A stretch of DNA of 64,000 bases from Candidatus Gastranaerophilales bacterium (lineage in GTDB: Bacteria > Cyanobacteriota > Vampirovibrionia > Gastranaerophilales > Gastranaerophilaceae). The notes beneath the pieces were generated by a model, which did not search any database, was not told where the DNA came from, and worked only from the letters and a program-made list of their open reading frames with translations. Position numbers and translations under genes: made by a program. The number at the start of each line of letters is the position of its first letter. Position 1 is the first letter of the stretch. Positions 1 through 7,979 of the stretch are shown piece after piece. The DNA lies in assembly GCA_944325545.1 (NCBI GenBank), contig CALVAM010000003.1:58201-122200 (forward strand), in the 5' to 3' direction.

Positions 1-649
1 AACAATTTCTCCATCCAAGCTCGTTGCAAAAGATATTCAAGTAGTTGGTGATATTTCTTCTGCTGCATTTTTTATTGTTGCAGGTTTAATCGTTAAAGGT
101 GCGGATTTTATAATTAAAAATGTCGGATTAAATCCAACAAGAGCAGGTATTATTGATGTTGTAAAAAGAATGGGCGGAGATATTAGTATTCTTAATGAAC
201 AAATTTTATCAGGCGAGCCTGTTGGTGATATCCAAATAAAGTATACCGACTCTTTGAAAGCTTGTGTAATTGAAGGAGAAGATATTCCAAGACTAATTGA
301 TGAGTTACCTGTAATTGCTGTATTAGCTTCTCAAGCTGATGGTGAAACTATAATTAGAAACGCTGAAGATTTAAGAAATAAAGAATCCGATAGAATCAAG
401 TGTCTTGTAGAAGAATTAACTAAAATCGGAATAGATATCTTAGAAACAAAAGATGGATTTGTTGTAAGAGGTAAAAAAGGTCTTTTAAACGGTGATGCTC
501 TCTTAGAGAGTTATCACGATCATAGGCTTGCTATGAGTTTTTATATCGCAGGATTAATTTGTGAAAAAGAAATCGGAATCAATGGGTTTGAATGGACAAA
601 GATTTCTTTTCCAGAATTTGAGAATATTTTTGAGAGTTTATTAAATTAG
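1..649 (+). CDS. aroA: 3-phosphoshikimate 1-carboxyvinyltransferase (EPSP synthase), 3' part
   Basis: This gene is cut by the left window edge. Reading frame 2 is open from base 2 to the stop at 647-649. It adds phosphoenolpyruvate to shikimate-3-phosphate, the sixth step of the shikimate pathway. The visible part carries the family signature GDISSAAFF near the start, an NPTR turn, the LRNKESDR motif and a DHRLAM motif with the conserved Asp-His-Arg, all in the order seen in the C-terminal half of AroA. The ATG at 170 is internal, not the start. pheA, a later aromatic-pathway step, lies 14 kb away. Identity is secure; only the N-terminal half is missing. Confidence 0.95.
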   Translation, partial: TISPSKLVAKDIQVVGDISSAAFFIVAGLIVKGADFIIKNVGLNPTRAGIIDVVKRMGGDISILNEQILSGEPVGDIQIKYTDSLKACVIEGEDIPRLIDELPVIAVLASQADGETIIRNAEDLRNKESDRIKCLVEELTKIGIDILETKDGFVVRGKKGLLNGDALLESYHDHRLAMSFYIAGLICEKEIGINGFEWTKISFPEFENIFESLLN

Positions 650-690
650 GTTAACGCAAGTTATTTTGAATTTAATTTAATCAATGGTGT

Positions 691-1728
691 TTATATAAAA
701 GCTCCACCTAAAAGATGTCCATCGTTTTTGTCATAAAGAACGCAAGCTTGCCCTTTTGCTATTGCTGAAACAGGAGTTTCAAATTTTACTGTTATCTTAT
801 CTTTATCTATATTTATTTTTGCCGGAACAGCTTTCATGTTATATCTGATTTTTACATCGGTATAAATTTCTTTATCTTGTATGGGATAACTCCAGTTAAA
901 ATTTCTTAAAATTAATACGTCTGAAAAAAGTTCATTTTTGTATCCCACATAAACTGTGTTATTTATAGCATCTATTTTTGTAACATATAAAGCTTCCGGT
1001 GCGGCAAGACCTATTCCTTTTCTTTGTCCTATAGTGTATTGCCAGTAACCATTATGTTCACCTAATTTTCTACCGGTACTTTGTTCTATAAAAAATCCTT
1101 TTTTTGACTCTAAAATGTTATTTAAATATTTTTTTGTTGTCATTGGATGCTTTATAAAGCAAATATCTTGACTTTCTTTTGATGATTTACTTGGTAGATC
1201 ATTTTCTATCGCAATCTTTTTAACATCCTCTTTTTTATATTTTGAAAGAGGAAATAATGTTCTCTTTAATTGTTCTTGATTGAGTAAAAATAAAAAATAT
1301 AATTGATCTTTATGCTCATCAGAAGCAGGATATAATTTATAAATTCCGTTTGATTCTTTTATATTTGCATAGTGACCTGTTGCGATATAGTCAGCATTTA
1401 ATTCATTCATAGCATAATCGTAAAGTTGACCCCATTTTATGTACTTATTACACATTATACAAGGATTAGGTGTTTTTCCTTTTTTATATGAATCTTCAAA
1501 GTAATCTATTACCTTTTCTTTGAAAGATTTTGTAACATCTAATTCATAAAAAGGAATTTCTAATTTTTGAGCAACAGTTTGGGCTTTATTTACAACCTCG
1601 ATTGCCTCTTTTGAATTTGTAGTTCTTGCCGTGAAACCAATAACTTCAAACCCTTGTTGTTTTAATAATAAAGCTGTAACACTGCTATCAACTCCTCCGG
1701 ATAAAGCTACAGCAACTTTTTTATTCAT
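691..1728 (-). CDS. mnmA: tRNA-specific 2-thiouridylase MnmA
   Basis: The enzyme adds sulfur to U34 of the Lys, Glu and Gln tRNAs. The PP-loop SGGVDSS at residues 10-16 binds ATP. The two catalytic cysteines are present: Cys93 in PNPCIMCN and Cys190 in SQDICFI. A GHYAN motif and the C-terminal beta-barrel region (TIGQRKGIGL onward) are intact. At 345 residues it is slightly shorter than the roughly 360-residue average. Its start overlaps the end of the upstream 240-residue gene by 8 bases, so the two are probably co-translated. It converges on aroA. Confidence 0.96.
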   Translation of the reverse strand: MNKKVAVALSGGVDSSVTALLLKQQGFEVIGFTARTTNSKEAIEVVNKAQTVAQKLEIPFYELDVTKSFKEKVIDYFEDSYKKGKTPNPCIMCNKYIKWGQLYDYAMNELNADYIATGHYANIKESNGIYKLYPASDEHKDQLYFLFLLNQEQLKRTLFPLSKYKKEDVKKIAIENDLPSKSSKESQDICFIKHPMTTKKYLNNILESKKGFFIEQSTGRKLGEHNGYWQYTIGQRKGIGLAAPEALYVTKIDAINNTVYVGYKNELFSDVLILRNFNWSYPIQDKEIYTDVKIRYNMKAVPAKINIDKDKITVKFETPVSAIAKGQACVLYDKNDGHLLGGAFI

Positions 1729-2443
1729 CTAATAGAACCTTCTCTCCATAAGCTGTTAATCTGTATTCTGAAGCTCCTACTAATCCGGTTAAATCAGGCA
1801 GGCATTCTATATAATCTCTATTAATGGCTTCTTGTAAGACGCTGTGATCTATTATAACTGCAATATTTTGCATTAATTTTGCATTTAATTGCTTTAAAGT
1901 AAATCTTGGTTTTTGCTCATATTGAGTGAAATAATAAGCAGTCAGCAATAGATAATCTATTTTTCTTTCTATTTTCCTATTACTTATATAATTTAAGAAG
2001 GCATTATCTTTTTTTATACTTGGACTTGGTTTAAAAGAAAGTTCTGTTTGAGGATTATTTATTGAATTTTCAAGTATATTTTCGAATCCATCAGGAGATT
2101 GAGGTTGTTGTATAAGAGGTTCTTCTTTTGCAATTTCTTCACTTGGCGGAGAGTAAAAAATGTCTAAACTTTTTTTAGTATCATTTTTTATTTCTTCCGT
2201 TTGTTTAATTTCTGGTTTAGAATGTCTTCTAAGCTGTTCATCTATTTTTTGTTGGGTGATTTCTTTTTCGGTATTTATTTGATTAGAAATCATTTCTTTA
2301 CATTCTTTCACTTTATGTTTTTGAGTATATTCAGCAGCTTTTTTTACCCATAATGCAAACTGCTCTGTTACAAGTTCCTTATCGGTCGTTGCTAAAGATA
2401 GTTGATATTTCCCTTTTGTTATCTTAAATGAATATATTGACAT
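1721..2443 (-). CDS. Conserved hypothetical protein with short FK-KG N-terminal domain
   Basis: I do not recognise this 240-residue protein. Residues 1-40 form a small module (Y-FK--KG---L-L---D-E-V-EQ---W). It resembles the complete 40-residue protein encoded just upstream. Residues 45-130 are low-complexity, rich in Glu, Lys, Gln and Pro. Residues 150-240 look folded and end in a winged-helix-like stretch with GASEYRLTAYGEKVL. A good Shine-Dalgarno (AAGGA, about 6 bases before ATG) supports the start. It overlaps mnmA by 8 bases and follows the small gene after 23 bases, so the three form one operon. It could be a DNA- or tRNA-binding adaptor, but that is inference. Confidence 0.7.
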   Translation of the reverse strand: MSIYSFKITKGKYQLSLATTDKELVTEQFALWVKKAAEYTQKHKVKECKEMISNQINTEKEITQQKIDEQLRRHSKPEIKQTEEIKNDTKKSLDIFYSPPSEEIAKEEPLIQQPQSPDGFENILENSINNPQTELSFKPSPSIKKDNAFLNYISNRKIERKIDYLLLTAYYFTQYEQKPRFTLKQLNAKLMQNIAVIIDHSVLQEAINRDYIECLPDLTGLVGASEYRLTAYGEKVLLDE

Positions 2444-2466
2444 TGCATATCCTTAAATAAAATTTA

Positions 2467-2589
2467 TTATTTGTCTTGAAGTAATTCTTCACGCCATTTG
2501 TTTAATTGCTCTTCTACGAATTCTAAGTCATCAGATTTTAATTCAATCTCTATATCCCCTTTTTTCATTTTAAATACATATTCGTGCAT
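2467..2589 (-). CDS. Small protein, 40 residues, FK-KG domain
   Basis: This short gene encodes MHEYVFKMKKGDIEIELK followed by an acidic amphipathic helix ending in LLQDK. A strong Shine-Dalgarno (AAGGAGG, 4 bases before ATG) makes it very likely translated. Its whole length aligns with the first 40 residues of the next gene in the operon: both have FK, KG, a Leu-x-Leu pair, an Asp-Glu-x-x-x-Glu-Gln helix and a Trp. It therefore looks like a stand-alone copy of that N-terminal domain. No function is known to me. Confidence 0.7.
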   Translation of the reverse strand: MHEYVFKMKKGDIEIELKSDDLEFVEEQLNKWREELLQDK

Positions 2590-2703
2590 AAAACCTCCTT
2601 AATGAGTTAAGTTTACATTAAAATCATAAAACTTTCAAGAACGATTGTAAAATAACTTAAAATATTGTATAATATAGAAATAAGGGTAATAAAAGGTTAG
2701 GAT

Positions 2704-3303
2704 ATGTCTGATATTGAAAGTGTTAATAATAATTCATTAGTATTTTCATTTTACAAAGATAAAATGTCAAATAACCCTGCTGATATAATCTTAAAAAATT
2801 CTGCAGTCAAAATTGATTTGGAAATGGCTAAAGCTATTGCGAATGGCGAATATAATATAACTTTAGATGAGTATAATGCAATGAACTTTTACAAAGTTCA
2901 AATGGGTTCTTTTTTTGATGAAGAAAAAAATTTCAAGATAACTATTAATAATAATTCGGAAAAAATTAATAAAACAGATGATAAAACTGATTCGGAAAAT
3001 TTAACAAGTAATGATAAATTTGAAATAACGTTAGAAGATTATACTTCTTTAAATTCTTATGAGACAGTAATGAATAGTTTATTGAAGGGTAATTCAACAA
3101 ATAATTTGCCTTCTTTTTTAAATAATTTTTTAGGTAATAAAACTGATGAAATAATTAATGCAAAAAGTTTTATTGATAATATGAAAGATTTAGGTGTGTC
3201 TACTGATAAGGCTGTTAAAATTTATGGTGCAATGAAATCTTATTCTGTAACTGCCTCTTTAATACAAAATAATAAAAATAATTTTGTAAACGCAAAAATT
3301 TAG
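2704..3303 (+). CDS. Hypothetical protein with internal duplicated ITL-(D/E)-Y motif
   Basis: This is an unrecognised 199-residue protein with no signal peptide or membrane segment. It contains two copies of a motif of about 22 residues, at 50-71 (YNITLDEYNAMNFYKV) and 106-127 (FEITLEDYTSLNSYET), separated by an Asn/Lys/Asp-rich linker. The C-terminal 60 residues are helical with an IDNMKDLGVSTDKAVKIY segment. A TATAAT-like box lies about 30 bases upstream. It precedes the matrixin-like gene on the same strand with a gap of only 55 bases, but a separate TATAAT there suggests independent transcription. Confidence 0.65.
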   Translation: MSDIESVNNNSLVFSFYKDKMSNNPADIILKNSAVKIDLEMAKAIANGEYNITLDEYNAMNFYKVQMGSFFDEEKNFKITINNNSEKINKTDDKTDSENLTSNDKFEITLEDYTSLNSYETVMNSLLKGNSTNNLPSFLNNFLGNKTDEIINAKSFIDNMKDLGVSTDKAVKIYGAMKSYSVTASLIQNNKNNFVNAKI

Positions 3304-3358
3304 ATTTACGGTTTTTAGTGTATAATGTAATAGTGTAAATTTTATAAGAGGTTTCGAA

Positions 3359-4600
3359 ATGAAAAAGATTTTATTTTCAGTATTAGCAGTAACGGCATGC
3401 TTTTTTCTTTTGTCTAATGTCGATAAGCAAATTGACAATAATCAATATAAACCAGAATTTTTATTTAAGAATTCTTTTAATATTACATTAGGTTATGATA
3501 AATCTATGGGTGAAAAGACTATCAAGGCTGCTGTAATAGATAGTTATTTTAGAGAAGTTGCCGCAAACGGAAAAATTGTCAGATGGAATAAATCTACATT
3601 CCCTTTAAAAGTTTATATTCAAGATACTCCAGAAGTCCCAGGATACTATAGGGAAGTTATTATGAGTGCTTACCAAACTTGGCAGAGAGCAAGTGAAGGT
3701 TTAGTAAGATTTGAATTTGTTGAAACTCCAGAAGAAGCTGATATGAAATGCTTTTTCAAAGATATAAATAATGATAGTGTTGCTATAGCTTCTCAGTCTT
3801 TTAGCTTGAACGGAAATAAAATTATTGATTCTACTATAAATTTTAAACCAACAGATAAGAAAAATCATAGTCATGATTCTAAACAGCTATTTTCTGCTGC
3901 TTTGCAAGAAATAGGCCATTCGCTTGGTCTTAATGGTAAAAGCCCAAGTATATATGATGTTATGTATCCGATTGGAACAAAATTTAATACAGAATTAACT
4001 GCAAGAGATTTAAAAACGTTAGCTCTTTTATATTCTGTAATTCCTGATGTAACAAATCAAGAGTTAACACAAGAAGAAAAAGCTCAGCTCTTCACTGTTG
4101 CAGATATCTTAAATACTTTAAATGTTCCTGTTGATGATTCAACTGATACAGATGAAGTTGTTGCAACTGATATTGCTACACATTTAGCGTTAGCTGAACA
4201 ATATCGCAAGAAAGCTTTGTACGATAAAGCTGCTGAAGAATATCAAGCTGTTGCTCAAATGAAGGAAGATAGAAGAAGTAAGTCTGAAGTTTATTATGAA
4301 GTGGCTGTTATGTATTTGGATGCCGAAGAGTTTGATAAAGCTAAAAGTTGTGCAGAAATTGCTTGTGCAACTGATATGAATGATTTAACCGATACTTTAT
4401 CTGCTCTTATTGATTATTATATGAAACGTTCAAATTCTGCAGTTGAACAACTTGAGACTATTTTAAGTCAAAACCCTTATAATAAGCACGCTTATAAGTT
4501 GTTGTGTCAAATCTATAGAGAAAAACATCACGAAAATCTTTTAAATGCAACAATTAAAAAATATGGTAAAACTGCCGGTGTTATAGAAGATGCAGAATAA
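3359..4600 (+). CDS. Exported matrixin-like protein with degenerate zinc site and TPR tail
   Basis: The first 20 residues are a signal peptide or membrane anchor. Residues 70-230 align by eye with matrixin-type metalloproteases, including an RW-x-x-x-x-x-P-L-x-VYI entry strand and a DVMYP Met-turn near residue 200. The zinc motif HEXXHXXGXXH is altered to QEIGHSLGLNG at 183-193: the first His is Gln and the third is Gly, while the Glu and second His remain. It is probably not an active protease. Residues 270-410 hold TPR-like helical repeats (LAEQYRKKALYDKAAEEYQAV). An intact paralogue lacking the signal peptide is encoded at 37076-37852. Confidence 0.75.
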   Translation: MKKILFSVLAVTACFFLLSNVDKQIDNNQYKPEFLFKNSFNITLGYDKSMGEKTIKAAVIDSYFREVAANGKIVRWNKSTFPLKVYIQDTPEVPGYYREVIMSAYQTWQRASEGLVRFEFVETPEEADMKCFFKDINNDSVAIASQSFSLNGNKIIDSTINFKPTDKKNHSHDSKQLFSAALQEIGHSLGLNGKSPSIYDVMYPIGTKFNTELTARDLKTLALLYSVIPDVTNQELTQEEKAQLFTVADILNTLNVPVDDSTDTDEVVATDIATHLALAEQYRKKALYDKAAEEYQAVAQMKEDRRSKSEVYYEVAVMYLDAEEFDKAKSCAEIACATDMNDLTDTLSALIDYYMKRSNSAVEQLETILSQNPYNKHAYKLLCQIYREKHHENLLNATIKKYGKTAGVIEDAE

Positions 4601-4622
4601 ACATTAATAAATATATTTACTT

Positions 4623-4661
4623 AAAAAAGGTAATATCTTAATTGTAGATATTACCTTTTTT
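4623..4661. terminator. Rho-independent terminator, both orientations
   Basis: A 16-base stem (AAAAAAGGTAATATCT at 4623-4638 and its complement at 4646-4661) encloses a short loop and carries A and T runs at its ends. It should stop transcription of the matrixin-like gene. It can also act on the opposite strand, so it could end a transcript arriving from the right. Confidence 0.85.
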
Positions 4662-4809
4662 ACTAATGATTTTAGATTAAAACAATTATATATTATAAGT
4701 GTTAATTAAATATTCACCATTGAAGCCCACTTGTTATAACGAGTTTATATGAGAGAATCTCTTTGAGGCTATATATGGTAAAGAGTGGCTCAGTCCACTC
4801 TTATATATA
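4662..4809. other. Structured intergenic region, no gene
   Basis: These 148 bases between two strong terminators hold no credible open reading frame. They contain a hairpin with 8-base arms (AAGAGTGG/CCACTCTT at 4781-4788 and 4795-4802) and a near-palindrome ACTTGTTATAACGAGT around 4729-4744. A small RNA is possible on either strand: on plus it would end at the 4810-4841 terminator, on minus at 4661-4623. I see no match to 6S, SRP or tmRNA signatures, so no name is offered. Confidence 0.35.
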
Positions 4810-4841
4810 AAAAAGGAAGCCTTCGTAGTGGCTTCCTTTTT
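4810..4841. terminator. Rho-independent terminator of prs (bidirectional)
   Basis: A 12-base stem (AAAAAGGAAGCC/GGCTTCCTTTTT) with an 8-base loop lies 20 bases past the prs stop codon. It has T runs in both directions. Confidence 0.85.
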
Positions 4842-4860
4842 AAATTTATATTTTCAATTT

Positions 4861-5871
4861 TTAAACTTTCATTTCTTTTTCAAAACCAAATAGAGAGCTT
4901 ACAGATTCATCATCGTGTATTCTGGAAATGGCTTGTCCCAGTAATGGAGCAATTGATAATTGTTTTACTTTACTAGGTAAATCTTCTTCATTCCAAGGTA
5001 TTGTGTTTGTTACAATGCATTCTTCAATCGGAGCATTTTCTAATCTTTCTCTTGCAGGACCTGAAAATACTGCGTGAGTTGCTCCTACATACACAGACTT
5101 TGCACCTTTACTTTTGAGTAATTTAGCTGCTTCACAAATCGTTCCGGCTGTATCAATTATATCATCAAACATTAAGCAAACTTTATTTTCAACATCTCCG
5201 ATTATGTGAGCTGCGATTGCTTCATTATGTTTATCCCTGCGTTTATCAATTATTGCAATTGGGCAATCTAATTTTTTTGCAAAGTGTCTAGTTCTGTTTG
5301 CTCCACCCATATCAGGGCTAACAACAACTAATTCTTCAGGATTCAGATTTAAACTCTTTACATAATCAACTAAAATAGGTGTTGCAAATATATGATCTAC
5401 TAAAATATTAAAGAATCCTTGTATTTGACCGGTATGTAAATCAACTGCTAAAACTCTGTTCGCACCTGCTGTTGTTAATAAATCTGCAACAAGCTTAGCT
5501 GTAATTGCTTCTCTGCCGGATGTTTTTCTATCTTGTCTTGCATAACCATAATAAGGAATAACTGCCGTTATTGTCTTTGCACTGGCACGCTTGAAGGCAT
5601 CTATGATAATTAACAGTTCCATTAAATTCTCATTCACGGGGTTACATAAAGGCTGAATAATAAAAACATCATCGCCTCTTATACTTTCTTTAACTTGAAC
5701 ATAAATTTCTCCATCCGCGAAGTTTTTCACCACCATAGGACCAATTGTTGTACCCAAGTAATCTGCAATTTCTTGAGCTAATTTTGGATTTGATCTACCC
5801 GCAAAAAGTTTTATATCGTGAGTCGGGTTTACTGCTTTTTCGAGTTGTGGGTAAGTCATTTCAAGTGCCAT
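4861..5871 (-). CDS. prs: Ribose-phosphate pyrophosphokinase
   Basis: The enzyme makes PRPP from ribose-5-phosphate and ATP, feeding purine, pyrimidine, NAD, His and Trp synthesis. Diagnostic segments are present: the N-terminal LFAGRSNPKLA, YGYARQDRK in the ATP flexible loop, VVVSPDMGGANRTRHFA, and the PRPP-binding loop MFDDIIDTAGTI. The length of 336 residues includes about 15 extra N-terminal residues compared with the usual 315-residue enzyme. An AAAGGA lies 8 bases before the ATG. It is monocistronic, with its own terminator. apt, a PRPP user, lies elsewhere in the window. Confidence 0.97.
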   Translation of the reverse strand: MALEMTYPQLEKAVNPTHDIKLFAGRSNPKLAQEIADYLGTTIGPMVVKNFADGEIYVQVKESIRGDDVFIIQPLCNPVNENLMELLIIIDAFKRASAKTITAVIPYYGYARQDRKTSGREAITAKLVADLLTTAGANRVLAVDLHTGQIQGFFNILVDHIFATPILVDYVKSLNLNPEELVVVSPDMGGANRTRHFAKKLDCPIAIIDKRRDKHNEAIAAHIIGDVENKVCLMFDDIIDTAGTICEAAKLLKSKGAKSVYVGATHAVFSGPARERLENAPIEECIVTNTIPWNEEDLPSKVKQLSIAPLLGQAISRIHDDESVSSLFGFEKEMKV

Positions 5872-5968
5872 ATGAAAATCCTTTCTTAATGTATAATGAG
5901 AATACCTCTATTGTATACCTAAAATGGATTTTTCAAAAGCTTTTTTTACGAAATATTAAGTATGTTTT

Positions 5969-6133
5969 TTAGCTAGCTCTTCTCATTAAATCTGAAAGTT
6001 TTACGTCTTTATTTTTTATTGATGGTTCTTGTTTCTTTTTTACTGTTTCTGTTTTTAACTGTGATAATCCAATTCTTTGAGGTTCTTTTTCAAATATTAA
6101 TATTTTTTTCATTAACGTTTCTAAGAAATTCAT
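5969..6133 (-). CDS. Small basic hypothetical protein, 54 residues
   Basis: The frame encodes MNFLETLMKKILIFEKEP and ends in KLSDLMRRAS. It is preceded by a clear Shine-Dalgarno (AAAGGAG, 6 bases before ATG) and, about 20 bases further up, a TATAAT inside the palindrome CTGTATAATATACAG. The product is Lys/Arg rich with an amphipathic N-terminal helix. I do not recognise it. The ribosome binding site and promoter are the main reasons for calling it a gene. Confidence 0.6.
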   Translation of the reverse strand: MNFLETLMKKILIFEKEPQRIGLSQLKTETVKKKQEPSIKNKDVKLSDLMRRAS

Positions 6134-6261
6134 GATAGTCTCCTTTACTGTATATTATACAGCTTTTTGTTTTTTACTTATCATTTATTAAAACTATTTT
6201 TTGTTATAAATTCATTATACATTGTGTTAAGATACTATCATAAACAAAAGGATGTTTAAAT

Positions 6262-6972
6262 TTGAATAACGGTTTTTATAAAGATTTAGATACAAATTTC
6301 GAAATTGCTTATGAGTTATTAGAGAAAAATTTTTCTCATAGCGAACTTATTGAGATGCTTAAAAGCGGAAACATTCCACAAAAGCAAATTGCAGCTTTGA
6401 AATTAGATACATTGTTGGACGTAAATGATGCAAAAATTTTATTTTCTAACTTAACAGGTTGTGATGGAAAAATTAGAGAAGCCGTAGCTTTAAAAATTAA
6501 TCAATTTTTGAAAAATAAAATGTGCCCTTTTGAGTTTTTTAATTTTCCGGAAATATTTGCAAATGCTTCAATAGATATTAATGGAAATATTTGTAGGCTT
6601 TGCGTAGAAAGTGCAACGTTTTTAAGTGATGTCAAAAATTTTTCTAAACTATATACCGATAGAATTATAAATTTTTCTTATGAGGCATTACAAGAACTTG
6701 ATAATTTTATTTTCAAAGATAAAAAATATGTTATTAATAAACAGTTATTTAAACTTTATTGGTGTTTGGAAGCTATAAAATATTTTTATGTTTATATTGA
6801 TGATAAAGTTTTGTACGAGATTTTAAGTAAATCTTGTTTGCAAAATGAATATACAATTAGAGAAAAAGTTGCAGAAATTTTACGTATTTCAGGTAAGTTT
6901 CCTGATTTATATGTAAATTTGAAAAATGATGAAAATTATTATGTAAAATTTGCCCTATTAAATCATCAATGA
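6262..6972 (+). CDS. Helical-repeat (HEAT-like) hypothetical protein
   Basis: This 236-residue protein appears to start at TTG 6262, with AAAGGA 9 bases upstream and no closer ATG. It is almost entirely helical with repeats of the HEAT kind, for example IAALKLDTLLDVNDAKILF, IREAVALKINQFL and, at the C-terminus, IREKVAEILRISGKF. HEAT proteins act as scaffolds, but no partner is evident here. Its last 15 bases overlap the convergent gene that ends at 6958. Confidence 0.6.
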   Translation: MNNGFYKDLDTNFEIAYELLEKNFSHSELIEMLKSGNIPQKQIAALKLDTLLDVNDAKILFSNLTGCDGKIREAVALKINQFLKNKMCPFEFFNFPEIFANASIDINGNICRLCVESATFLSDVKNFSKLYTDRIINFSYEALQELDNFIFKDKKYVINKQLFKLYWCLEAIKYFYVYIDDKVLYEILSKSCLQNEYTIREKVAEILRISGKFPDLYVNLKNDENYYVKFALLNHQ

Positions 6973-7866
6973 GCTTTCAAGAATTTCTAAGTGTCCATCA
7001 AGTAAAAATTCTGCAAATGTTTTTGTATCTATTTGTGCTCCTACAATAGACATCAAATCTTCCGGTAATTCTGTTATCATATTAACTAATGAATCTTTAT
7101 TTAAAGCTATCATTGGTTTTACCATTTCCGGTTTCATTAATGTTGATAACATATTAATATATGTATCATTCTCAAATAATTGTAAGTATTTAGGTTTTGT
7201 TTTTGTTAATTGAAATGTCAATTGTCTTTGAACATCAGGATCAATTGCAGACATAAAATCTCTGTATTTATCAATTGGTAAACTCTCAATACTTTTTATT
7301 AAATCTATTGGATTTGTTTCTTCTGAAGGTCTTCCGGTTACTCCTTCAACAAATTTTATCATAACTTCCGGAGGTAAGCTTTTTAATTGTTCTATTACGT
7401 CGTATTTTTCCAAATCTTTGTTTTGAAAAAATGCTGCTAAATCGTCTTCTGTAAACATCATAACGATATCTTCTAAAGCAAAAGCTCCTAAAACGACTCT
7501 GACAAGTTCTTCTATGTCAACTTCTTTTAGCATTTCTAACAATTTATCTTGAGTGAAAAAATATAATCCCATTACCAAGTCTTCTTGGTCTAATAGTGGT
7601 AATACCATTTGACGAGTTCTATCATCCATATTATGGAGAATTACAAATTTATTTTCTACATCTGTTAATTTAAATATTTTCATTAATTTTGCAGGAGAAT
7701 TATACATTTCTCGTGCATAATTTATTGCATGAGTATTGCCTTGTGCTGCCTCGGCTTCTATTATTTCATCAACAGTCTTTAGACCATAATCTTGAATCAT
7801 TCGAGAGGATGTTATATGCATCCTTTCTGCAAATAATTTCATATTTGTATCTAAAACTACGGGCAT
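6958..7866 (-). CDS. MgtE-N-like helical protein, 302 residues
   Basis: I place the start at ATG 7866, where AAGGAG sits 5 bases upstream; a longer frame begins at 7917 but has no ribosome binding site and would override the promoter. The protein is soluble and helical. It resembles the superhelical N-terminal domain of MgtE magnesium transporters (repeated units such as LPLLDQEDLVMGLYFF, FALEDIVMMFTEDDLAAFF, LPPEVMIKFVEG), with no transporter domain attached. The family assignment is tentative. Upstream lies a copy of the GCAATT-N15-ACTT promoter element shared with other unknown genes of this window. Confidence 0.65.
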   Translation of the reverse strand: MPVVLDTNMKLFAERMHITSSRMIQDYGLKTVDEIIEAEAAQGNTHAINYAREMYNSPAKLMKIFKLTDVENKFVILHNMDDRTRQMVLPLLDQEDLVMGLYFFTQDKLLEMLKEVDIEELVRVVLGAFALEDIVMMFTEDDLAAFFQNKDLEKYDVIEQLKSLPPEVMIKFVEGVTGRPSEETNPIDLIKSIESLPIDKYRDFMSAIDPDVQRQLTFQLTKTKPKYLQLFENDTYINMLSTLMKPEMVKPMIALNKDSLVNMITELPEDLMSIVGAQIDTKTFAEFLLDGHLEILESSLMI

Positions 7867-7899
7867 TATTTCTCCTTGAATATCTATCTTATATATATA

Positions 7900-7924
7900 A
7901 AGTATATTACTGTTCAATAATTGC
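7900..7924 (-). promoter_or_regulatory. GCAATT-N15-ACTT element, site 1
   Basis: On the minus strand this reads GCAATT, 15 bases, ACTT, then TATATATATAAGA. It lies about 34 bases upstream of the 302-residue gene's ATG. The AAAAAA before GCAATT matches site 7 (48896-48920). See the regulon finding. Confidence 0.65.
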
Positions 7925-7941
7925 TTTTTTATTAAGATTTG

Positions 7942-7970
7942 TTACAAAGTTTTTAAATATGTGTTATAAT
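7942..7970 (+). promoter_or_regulatory. Promoter TTACAA-17-TATAAT, leaderless type
   Basis: A -35 (7942-7947) and a perfect -10 (7965-7970) are separated by 17 bases. The ATG at 7980 begins 9 bases after the -10, so the predicted transcript has almost no 5' leader, and no Shine-Dalgarno sequence exists. Confidence 0.7.
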
Positions 7971-7979
7971 TATTATGTT

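Noticed and set aside
4785..4976. A 63-codon plus-strand frame over the prs terminator
   Set aside because: It runs through the terminator hairpin into antisense prs and has no ribosome binding site.
7689..7979. N-terminal extension of the alpha/beta hydrolase frame
   Set aside because: It overlaps an opposing gene and precedes a good promoter; the signal peptide begins at 7980.
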